Assembly (NCBI RefSeq): GCF_035762905.1
Contig: NZ_DASUCC010000146.1
Span: forward strand, 1-64,000
Length of the DNA stretch: 64,000 nucleotides
Source: DASYTH01 sp035762905
Lineage (GTDB): Bacteria; Actinomycetota; Actinomycetes; Mycobacteriales; Pseudonocardiaceae
Direction of reading: 5' to 3'
Shown: in pieces, positions 8,254 through 15,230 of the stretch
Layout of the letters: every line of letters begins with the position of its first letter
Position numbering within the stretch: the first letter of the stretch is position 1
Program-made: the position numbers and the translations under genes
Notes under the pieces: generated by a model
Database searches by the model: none
What the model saw: only the letters and a program-made list of their open reading frames with translations
Told to the model about the DNA's origin: nothing

Positions 8254-9152
8254 TCGTCCTCCAGGTCCGGGAGCACCATGGTTCCGACGCCATGGCTGGT
8301 GAACATCTCCAGCAACACCGAGTGCGCCAGCCGCCCGTCGATCACGTGCGCCCGGGGCACCCCGCCGCGCACCGCGTGCAGGCAGGCTTCCATCTTCGGG
8401 ATCATCCCGCTGGCCAGGTCCGGCAGCAGCTTTTCCAACTCGGTCACGCGGATCACGTCCAGCAGCGAGGACCGGTCCGGCCAACTCGCGTACAGGCCCT
8501 CGACGTCGGTCAGCACGACCAGCTTCTCCGCGCCGACGGCCACGGCCAGCGCGGCGGCCGCGGTGTCGGCGTTGACGTTGTGGGTCACCCCGTTGCTGTC
8601 CGGGGCCACACTGGACACCACCGGAATCCGGCCGGCCCGCACGATGTCCAGCACCGCGTCCGTGCGGACCGCCACCACGTCGCCAACCAGGCCGAGGTCG
8701 ATCACCTCGCCGGCCACCGTCGTGGTACGCCGCTCAGCGGTGAACAGCCGGGCGTCCTCACCGGAGATGCCCACCGCGTACGGCCCGTGCGCGTTGATCA
8801 GCCCGACCAGCTCCCGGCTGACCTGGCCGGTGAGCACCATCCGGACCACGTCCATGGCCTCCGGCGTCGTGACCCGCAGGCCGCCGCGGAACTCACCCGG
8901 GATGCCCAGCCTGGTCAGCATCGCGGTGATCTGCGGCCCACCGCCGTGCACCACCACCGGGTGCAGCCCGGCGAGCTTGAGGAACACCATGTCCTGGGCG
9001 AACGCGGTCTTCAGTTCGTCGTCGACCATGGCGTTGCCGCCGTACTTCACCACGACCGTGGCGCCGTGGAAGCGTTGCAGCCAGGGCAGTGCCTCGACCA
9101 GCACCGCGGCCTTCTCCGTCGCCGCGGCCCGTTCGCCGGTGAGATCGGTCAT
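8250..9152 (-). CDS. argB: acetylglutamate kinase
   Basis: Phosphorylates N-acetylglutamate, usually the arginine-inhibited control step. It is 300 residues with the amino-acid kinase fold. VVVKYGGNAM near residue 35 is the ATP-binding lysine/glycine loop, VVVHGGGPQI is the substrate loop, and HNVNADTAAAALAVAVGAEKLVVLTDVEGLY is the central nucleotide region. The N-terminal helix before the kinase core suggests the arginine-sensitive hexameric type. It overlaps argJ and argD by ATGA. Confidence 0.97.
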   Translation of the reverse strand: MTDLTGERAAATEKAAVLVEALPWLQRFHGATVVVKYGGNAMVDDELKTAFAQDMVFLKLAGLHPVVVHGGGPQITAMLTRLGIPGEFRGGLRVTTPEAMDVVRMVLTGQVSRELVGLINAHGPYAVGISGEDARLFTAERRTTTVAGEVIDLGLVGDVVAVRTDAVLDIVRAGRIPVVSSVAPDSNGVTHNVNADTAAAALAVAVGAEKLVVLTDVEGLYASWPDRSSLLDVIRVTELEKLLPDLASGMIPKMEACLHAVRGGVPRAHVIDGRLAHSVLLEMFTSHGVGTMVLPDLEDE

Positions 9153-10300
9153 GTCGAGTAGGCGCTGTTCTCGTGCACGTAGCCGTGGGTCAGGTCGTTG
9201 GTCCAGATGGTGGCCGCGTCGGTCCCGGCCTTGAGGTCGACCGTGACGGTGACCTCCCGGCCGGACAGGTCCACCTTGTCGCGCGCCTCTCCCGGTCCGC
9301 CGTTGCGGCAGATCCACACCCCGTTCATCGCGACGTCCAGGTTGGCCGGGTCGAACGCCGCCGCCGTGGTGCCGACCGCGGCCAGGATCCGGCCCCAGTT
9401 CGGATCCCCGCCGAACACCGCGCACTTGAACAGGTTGCTGCGGGCGATCGCGCGGCCCACCTGCACCGCGTCGTCCTCGGACGCGGCCCCGACCACCTCG
9501 ATGGCGATGTCGTGCTCGGCACCCTCGGCGTCGGTGAGCAGCTGCTGGGCGAGGTCATGGCAGACCGCGCGGACCGCATCGGCGAACTCCGGGTAGTCCG
9601 GCGTGACCCCGGACGCGCCGCTGCACATCAGCAGCACGGTGTCGTTGGTGGACATGCAGCCGTCGGAGTCGAGCCGGTCGAAGGTGACCCGGCAGGCCGC
9701 GCGCAGCGCCTGGTCGGCGGTCTCGCCGTCCACGGCGGCGTCGGTGGTGAGCACGACCAGCATGGTGGCCAGCGCCGGCGCCAGCATCCCGGCGCCCTTG
9801 GCCATCCCGCCGACCGTCCAGCCCGGACCGGCGTGCACCGCCTGCTTGCTGCGGCTGTCGGTGGTCATGATCGCGGTGGCGGCCGCGGCCCCGCCGTCCG
9901 CGGTGAGCGCCTCGGCGGCGTGCTCGATGCCGGCCAGCAGCCGGGGCCGGTTCAGCTGCTCGCCGATCAGCCCGGTCGAGCAGACCACGACGTCGGCCGC
10001 GCCGAGACCGAGCAGCTCGGCCACCAGCTCTGCGGAGGCGTGCGTGTTCTGGAAGCCCTCGGGACCGGTGTAGCAGTTGGCCCCGCCGGAGTTGAGCACC
10101 ACGGCCCGGGCCCGGCGCTCGGCGAGCACCCGCTCGCTCCACAGCACCGGGTTGGCCTTGCACCGGTTGGCGGTGAACACCGCGGCGGCGGCGTCTCCCG
10201 GGCCCTCGTTGAGCACGATGGCCACGTCCGGTGCGCCGCTGGACTTGAGCCCGGCGGCCACGCCCGCGGCCCGGAACCCCTTCGGCGCTGTCACTGTCAC
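9149..10300 (-). CDS. argJ: glutamate N-acetyltransferase / amino-acid acetyltransferase
   Basis: Recycles the acetyl group from acetylornithine to glutamate, making the pathway cyclic; some ArgJ enzymes also use acetyl-CoA. It is 383 residues as a precursor. The self-cleavage site is visible in KGAGMLAPALATML: the Thr after Ala becomes the N-terminal nucleophile of the beta chain. NSGGANCYTG and the C-terminal ENSAYST tail match the family. It overlaps argC and argB by four bases each. Confidence 0.97.
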   Translation of the reverse strand: MTVTAPKGFRAAGVAAGLKSSGAPDVAIVLNEGPGDAAAAVFTANRCKANPVLWSERVLAERRARAVVLNSGGANCYTGPEGFQNTHASAELVAELLGLGAADVVVCSTGLIGEQLNRPRLLAGIEHAAEALTADGGAAAATAIMTTDSRSKQAVHAGPGWTVGGMAKGAGMLAPALATMLVVLTTDAAVDGETADQALRAACRVTFDRLDSDGCMSTNDTVLLMCSGASGVTPDYPEFADAVRAVCHDLAQQLLTDAEGAEHDIAIEVVGAASEDDAVQVGRAIARSNLFKCAVFGGDPNWGRILAAVGTTAAAFDPANLDVAMNGVWICRNGGPGEARDKVDLSGREVTVTVDLKAGTDAATIWTNDLTHGYVHENSAYST

Positions 10301-11325
10301 GGTGCGACTCCCACTGTCGTCAGGCCGGCGGTCTCCGGCAGGCCGAGGGCGATGTTCATGGACTGGACGGCGGCACCGGCGGTGCCCTTGGTCAGGTTGT
10401 CGATCGCCGCCACGGCGACCAGGCGACCGGCATCGCGGTCCACGGTCACCTGCAGGTGCACCGCGTTCGAGCCGAGCACGCTCGCGGTGGCCGGCCAGAC
10501 GCCGTCCGGCAGCAGGTGCACGAACGGCTCCTCCTGACCGTACTTCTCGTAGGCGGCGCGGGCCGCCCCGGCGTCCACCCCGGACCGGACCCGCGCCGAG
10601 CAGGTGGCCAGGATGCCGCGGGGCATCGGGGCGAGCACGGGGGTGAACGACACCGTGACCGGGGTGCCGGCGAGGCCGGCGAGGTTCTGCGCGATCTCGG
10701 GGGTGTGCCGGTGCGCGCCGCCGACGCCGTAGGCGCTGGCCGAGCCCATCACCTCGGAACCGAGCAGGTTCGGCTTGAGGCTGCGCCCGGCGCCGGACGT
10801 CCCGCTCACCGCGACCACGGTGACGTCCGGCTCGACCAGACCGGCGGTGAACGCCGGAACCAGGGCGAGCGAGGCGGCCGTCGGGTAGCAGCCGGGGACG
10901 GCGACCCGCCGGGTGCCGCGCAGCGCGTCCCGGCAGCCGGACAGCTCGGGCATCCCGTACGGCCAGTGTCCGGGGTGGTCGCCGCCGTACCAGCGCTGCC
11001 AGTCCGCCGGGTCGGTCAGCCGGTGGTCGGCGGCGCAGTCGACGACCAGCGTGTGCTCGTCGAGCGCGGCGGCGATGGCGGCGGAGTGTCCGTGCGGGAG
11101 CGCGAGGAACACCACGTCATGGCCGGCGAGGGCGTCCGGGGTGGTGTCGGTGAGAACCCGGTCGGCAAGCGGCGGCAGGTGGGCGTGGTGCTGGCCGAGC
11201 GGCGTGCCGGCGTTGCCGCCCGCGGTGAGCGCGCCGATCTGCACGTTCGGGTGGGCGAGCAGCAGGCGAAGCAGCTCACCGCCGGCGTATCCGCTCGCGC
11301 CGGCGACCGCCGCCCTGAAGACCAT
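10297..11325 (-). CDS. argC: N-acetyl-gamma-glutamyl-phosphate reductase
   Basis: NADPH-dependent reduction of acetylglutamyl phosphate to the semialdehyde; first gene of the operon. With ATG at 11325 it has 342 residues. The N-terminal nucleotide-binding motif is VAGASGYAGGELLRLL, and the active-site cysteine lies in VAVPGCYPTAAS. An in-frame TTG at 11343 would add six residues. ATG is preferred because a promoter is placed for a transcript that starts at this ATG. Confidence 0.97.
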   Translation of the reverse strand: MVFRAAVAGASGYAGGELLRLLLAHPNVQIGALTAGGNAGTPLGQHHAHLPPLADRVLTDTTPDALAGHDVVFLALPHGHSAAIAAALDEHTLVVDCAADHRLTDPADWQRWYGGDHPGHWPYGMPELSGCRDALRGTRRVAVPGCYPTAASLALVPAFTAGLVEPDVTVVAVSGTSGAGRSLKPNLLGSEVMGSASAYGVGGAHRHTPEIAQNLAGLAGTPVTVSFTPVLAPMPRGILATCSARVRSGVDAGAARAAYEKYGQEEPFVHLLPDGVWPATASVLGSNAVHLQVTVDRDAGRLVAVAAIDNLTKGTAGAAVQSMNIALGLPETAGLTTVGVAP

Positions 11326-11332
11326 GTGGATG

Positions 11333-11361
11333 AGTATGCACAACTATGCAACTTCACTCAA
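11333..11361 (-). promoter_or_regulatory. argC operon promoter with ARG-box-like operator, probably leaderless
   Basis: On the minus strand TTGAGT (11356-11361), a 17-bp spacer and CATACT (11333-11338) sit 7 bases before the argC ATG, so transcription should begin at or next to the start codon. The spacer and -10 contain TGCATAGTTGTGCATACTCA, with a TGCATA-N3-TGCATA arrangement like actinobacterial ARG boxes, placing ArgR binding over the promoter. The -35 box overlaps the end of the upstream gene. Confidence 0.6.
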
Positions 11362-12361
11362 CCTGCACGGACCGGACGTCGAGGTGCGGAGCGGCGAAGG
11401 CCAGCAGCCGCTCGGCCTCCGCAACCACGGCCGCGGCGTGCCGCTTGGTCAGCGGGGTGAACGGCCGGATGACGATCGTGGCGGTCCGCCGGTCCGCCTT
11501 GAGCCGCCAGATCCCACGCACGAAGCCGTCGACCAGGAAGGCCGGCATCGGGGCGTCGTTCTTCGTGGCGAACAGCGCCGCCCAGCTCTCGGCGGACATC
11601 ACCCGGAGCCGGTCGGTGTGCGAACGCAGGCAGTTGTCGTACTCCGGCAGCAGCCGCACCGGCGCCGGGGTGTCCGGGTCGGGCAGCGGCGCGTCCGGCA
11701 GGTCGAACAGCTCCGTGCCCCGCTCGTCACGGAACGTGTCCAGGTCGAGCTGGGCGAACGTGGCCCGCCATCCGGGCAGGCCGCTCCAGGTCTGCACATC
11801 CTTGACGCTGGCCGGGCCGTACCCGGCCAGGTACCGGCGCAGCATGGCGGCCGGATCCCCGTGCGGCTGCACGTCGCGACCCAGCCAGGCCCGGACCGTG
11901 GTCAGCCGGGCCTGCCCGCTGTGCCCCCACAGCCCCTTCGGCGGCACGTGCACCAGCGGCAACAGGTAGCGCGCGGCGCGGCCGAGCGCCTCCGGATCCT
12001 GGTCCGGCCGGCGGTCCCCGAGCAGCCGGCGCAGCTCGGCCAGGGAGCGCGGCTGCTCGGCGAGCAGCCCGGCCGCCTCGGCGAGCACCTCCTCGAGCAC
12101 GCCGGCCGCCGGGAGGCCGGGTCCGCCGCGCACGGCCCGCTCGAGGATGGTCCTGGTCAGCGGGTGCAGCGCCAGGCAGTCCGCCGCGCTGACCAGGTGG
12201 ATGGTGCCGCGCATCAGGCTGGACCGGACCAGCGTGCGGTCGGTGATCGCGGTGACCAGGTCGTCGACCGCGAACGAGGTCAGCCGCGACCACAGGCCGA
12301 CGTATGGCGCGTTCGGGGACTGGGCCTGCATGCCGACCAGATGCTCCACCGCGTCCGGCAC
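11354..12361 (-). CDS. winged-helix DNA-binding domain protein (HTH_42/AlkZ-like)
   Basis: 335 residues from the first conventional start. The family (PF06224, including the interstrand-crosslink glycosylase AlkZ) is recognised from the early VEHLVGMQAQSPNAPYVGLWSR block, the LVRSSLMRGTIHLVSA block, and the C-terminal LLPEYDNCLRSHTDR and AFLVDGFVRGIWR segments. The typical N-terminus (LSDRALNRALLHRQLLLERAGRTV) is encoded in frame directly upstream, to about 12433, but has no ATG, GTG or TTG. The first candidate there is ATC. So the true start is either non-canonical (ATC/CTG), or it was lost when the adjacent repeat at 12436 arrived. Role is likely DNA repair or binding; the exact substrate is unknown. 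Confidence 0.85.
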   Translation of the reverse strand: MPDAVEHLVGMQAQSPNAPYVGLWSRLTSFAVDDLVTAITDRTLVRSSLMRGTIHLVSAADCLALHPLTRTILERAVRGGPGLPAAGVLEEVLAEAAGLLAEQPRSLAELRRLLGDRRPDQDPEALGRAARYLLPLVHVPPKGLWGHSGQARLTTVRAWLGRDVQPHGDPAAMLRRYLAGYGPASVKDVQTWSGLPGWRATFAQLDLDTFRDERGTELFDLPDAPLPDPDTPAPVRLLPEYDNCLRSHTDRLRVMSAESWAALFATKNDAPMPAFLVDGFVRGIWRLKADRRTATIVIRPFTPLTKRHAAAVVAEAERLLAFAAPHLDVRSVQVE

Positions 12362-12435
12362 GGTGCGGCCGGCCCGCTCGAGCAGCAGCTGGCGGTGCAG
12401 CAGGGCCCGGTTCAGCGCGCGGTCGCTGAGGATCT

Positions 12436-12483
12436 TCGCTGTTCCGCCTCTCCGGGATTAACTGCTGTTGTTGCGTTCCAGCG
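12436..12483 (+). repeat. dispersed repeat, copy 1
   Basis: About 48 bp reading TCGCTGTTCCGCCTCTCCGG and then GGATTAACTGCTGTTGTTGC on the plus strand. It matches the copy at 24436-24483 (opposite strand) with only about four mismatches. It is not a hairpin and encodes nothing obvious. It abuts the 5' end of the winged-helix gene at the point where that gene lacks a normal start codon. Confidence 0.65.
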
Positions 12484-12607
12484 AACGTGCGGATTACGGG
12501 GTGATTGTGGCTGGGTGCCGTCACGGTACCCCTGAGGTTGCGTTGGTTGGGCCGAGACTTGCCTCAATGATCCACTGTGAACCGGACCGGCAGGTGCCTG
12601 ACACGAC

Positions 12608-12642
12608 GACGCCCCGCCACCGTGGCACGGTGGCGGGGCGTC
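12608..12642 (-). terminator. strong hairpin after the tripeptidyl peptidase gene
   Basis: A perfect 17-bp inverted repeat, GACGCCCCGCCACCGTG, closes around a single central G, 13 bases downstream of the hydrolase stop. No U-run follows, as is usual for actinobacterial terminators. The stretch 12484-12607 holds no gene I can support. Confidence 0.7.
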
Positions 12643-12655
12643 GCTGCTGTGGGGG

Positions 12656-14269
12656 TCAGCGCCGGAAGGACTTCAGGAACTCCTGGCGCAGGTCGGCCAC
12701 CGACGTGCCGGTGGCGGCCGCCGTCCTGGACTGTGCCGCGGCGGACGGATCCGGCCGGGGCACCGGCGGGCACTGCACGTCGGACCGGTTGCCGGGCACC
12801 CGCGCCGGCAGCGCCCCGGTCCTCAGGTACTCCGCGATCCGGTCGTCGGTGCACGCCACGCCGGACAGCGAACCGGAGTGCGTCGTGCCGCCGACACCCT
12901 CGATCAGCACCGAGTTCGGGAACAGCCGGCGGGTGACCAGCGCTCCCTCGTACGGCGTGGCCGAGTCCAGCGTCTCGTTGATCAGCAGGGCGTTCCGCAC
13001 CCGGCTGCCGTCGATCCGCACCGGGGTGCCGGCCCGGGCGCCCCAGTACAGGCACGGGGCGTTGAACCAGGCGTTGCCCCAGGTCGCGAACGGAGCCCGG
13101 AGGAAGGTGCGCCAGTTGTCCCGGCGCCACTTGTCCCAGTCCGTCGGCCACTGGATGTCGGTGCACTGCACCGCGAGGTAGATCGCGTAGCCGTTGTCGT
13201 CGAACGGCGGGGAGCCGTACAGGTCGATCAGCGGCTGCACCTCGCCGTCGTGCACCCAACCGGAGAACGCTTGGGCGACGTCCTCCCAGCCGTACACGTA
13301 GTACGCGGCCTGCAGGAACAGGTCGGCCCACTCGTCCGGCCCGATCACGCCGCCGGCCGGTGCCCGCAGCAGCCTGGCCTGCTCGGTGTAGAACAGCCGC
13401 TCCACCTGCGCGCCGGTGGTGCCGAGGTGGTAGCTGTCGTCGTGCTCGGCGACCCAGTCGAAGTAGATCTTGATGTTGCGGTCGAACGCGAGGTCCTGGT
13501 CGATGTTCGCGTCGTACCAGATCCGCTGCGCGTTGACGTTGCCGTCGAAGATCACCCGGCGGAACTTGTCCGGGAACAGCGTTCCGTAGACCTGGCCGAG
13601 GTACGTGCCGTACGAGAACCCGTAGTAGTTGATCTGCGGCGCACCCAGGGCCTTGCGGATGCTGTCCATGTCGCGCGCCGAGTCGACCGTCTTCAGGTGC
13701 TTGAGCAGCTCATGCTGGTTGCGGTCGCACGCCCGGGCGTAGTCCCGGGACCGGTTCAGCCAGGTGCGCTCCAGTTGGGGGGTGACCGGAACGTAGAACG
13801 GCCGGTTGTAGCCGGCGTAGTCCGGGATGCAGTTCAGCGACGGCTGGCTGGAGCCGACCCCGCGCGGGTCGAACCCGACCCAGTCGTAGCTGTCCCCGGC
13901 ACCGCCGGGCACGAACTCACCGAAGATCGCGTAGATCAGCCCGGAGCCGCCCGGACCGCCGGGGTTGACCAGCATCGGGCCCTGCGCCTGCGCGTCCGGC
14001 GTCTTGTGCTTGACCCGCGACACCGCGAGCTGGATCTTGGTGCCGCGCGGCTTGGCATAGTCCAGCGGCACCTCGACGAACCCGCACTCCGCGCCCGCAT
14101 CCACCAGCCGGGGGTGCTCGCAGGCGCCCCAGCCGACCGGCGGCGGGGTGTAGTCCGCAGCGCTCTGCGGCGGCGCCGCCTGGGCGGAGGGCACCATGAC
14201 CAGCCCGCCCACGACGGCAACCGTGGCGGCTGCCACGGCGATCAATTTCTTCACTTTGCCCCTTTTCAT
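12656..14269 (-). CDS. secreted alpha/beta hydrolase, tripeptidyl aminopeptidase-like
   Basis: 537 residues. An N-terminal Sec signal peptide (KK-rich start, hydrophobic core AVAAATVAVVGGLVMV, cleavage near AQAA) targets it outside the cell. The alpha/beta-hydrolase core has the nucleophile elbow GFSYGTYLGQVYG, the oxyanion region NPGGPGGSG and WVGFDPRGVGSS. A TAP-like C-terminal domain contains the acid TLDSATPY and the histidine in GGTTHSGS. This matches secreted actinomycete tripeptidyl aminopeptidases (SlpD/Tap-type, S33), which trim tripeptides from exported proteins. AGGAAAAGG precedes the ATG. Confidence 0.9.
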   Translation of the reverse strand: MKRGKVKKLIAVAAATVAVVGGLVMVPSAQAAPPQSAADYTPPPVGWGACEHPRLVDAGAECGFVEVPLDYAKPRGTKIQLAVSRVKHKTPDAQAQGPMLVNPGGPGGSGLIYAIFGEFVPGGAGDSYDWVGFDPRGVGSSQPSLNCIPDYAGYNRPFYVPVTPQLERTWLNRSRDYARACDRNQHELLKHLKTVDSARDMDSIRKALGAPQINYYGFSYGTYLGQVYGTLFPDKFRRVIFDGNVNAQRIWYDANIDQDLAFDRNIKIYFDWVAEHDDSYHLGTTGAQVERLFYTEQARLLRAPAGGVIGPDEWADLFLQAAYYVYGWEDVAQAFSGWVHDGEVQPLIDLYGSPPFDDNGYAIYLAVQCTDIQWPTDWDKWRRDNWRTFLRAPFATWGNAWFNAPCLYWGARAGTPVRIDGSRVRNALLINETLDSATPYEGALVTRRLFPNSVLIEGVGGTTHSGSLSGVACTDDRIAEYLRTGALPARVPGNRSDVQCPPVPRPDPSAAAQSRTAAATGTSVADLRQEFLKSFRR

Positions 14270-14380
14270 CCTTTTCCTGCGCCGAACAGCATCTGATCCA
14301 CGACGCGCGACCGAGCTTGCCTGTCAACGGTCCGATGCGGAACCGACCTTCGTCGCATTGTTGGATCGACTACCGGCAGG

Positions 14381-15078
14381 ATGACCGCCGTGACCTCGTT
14401 CGACCGCGCGCTCGTCCGGTCCGTCCGGGACGGCCTCGCCGAACTCGCCGATCCGGCCAAGGCGCCGGAGATGCAGCGCTACATGAAGTCGGAATGCCGT
14501 TTCGTGGCGTACCGAAACCGGCACGCGCCGCGTTGGCACGGCGGGTGTTCGGCGCACATCCACTGTCCGACATGGACGTCTGGGCGGCCACGGTGCTCGA
14601 GCTGTGGCGCGGTGCCCGGTACCGCGAGGAGCGCTACCTCGCCATCGACCTCACCGGCCACGGCGACCGGGCATGGCAGCGCCCGGAGCTGCTCGGGCTG
14701 TACGAGGAGCTGGTCGTCACCGGCGCGTGGTGGGACTTCGTCGACGAGGTGGCCAACCGGCGGATCGGCCCGCTGCTCCGCTCCCACCCCACCGTGCTCA
14801 CCCCGGCGATGCTGACCTGGAGCCGCGACCAGGACCCGTGGAAGCGCCGGACGTCGATCATCTGCCAGCTCGGCGCCAAGCACGCGACCGATGTGGACCT
14901 GCTCGGCCGGTGCATCGAGGCCAACATCGGCGACCCGGACTTCTTCCTGCGCAAGGGAATCGGCTGGGCGCTGCGCGAGTTCGCCAAGACCGAGCCCGGC
15001 TGGGTGCGCGCGTTCGTCGACACCCACCCGGCCCTGTCCACGCTGTCCCGCCGGGAGGCGACCAAACACCTCGGATAG
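14381..15078 (+). pseudogene. AlkD-like DNA alkylation repair protein, interrupted by one frameshift
   Basis: The first 38 residues (MTAVTSFDRALVRSVRDG to YMKSE) run in one frame from the ATG at 14381. The family continuation MPFRGVPKPARAALARRVFG runs in the next frame from about 14494 to the stop at 15078. Restoring one base in the sequence TCGGAATGCCG (e.g. GAAATG) would give an uninterrupted protein of about 232 residues. The body carries AlkD HEAT-repeat features: WWDFVDEVANRRIGPLL, WKRRTSIICQL and FFLRKGIGWALREFAKTEP, the last containing conserved aromatic and Asp/Arg residues. It is either a recent pseudogene or a sequencing error; a programmed frameshift seems unlikely because no slippery site is evident. 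Confidence 0.85.
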
Positions 15079-15230
15079 TTCACGGAATGTGACCGCCGAT
15101 ATCACCTTCCGACTAATACACTGTTTTACCTGGTGATTAACTTCGTTTCCCGTAACATTTACTATCGAGCGCCCGACGCCAGTGTGGGCCATTCACGGCT
15201 TCCGGACCACACCTCTGAGAGGGATATGCC

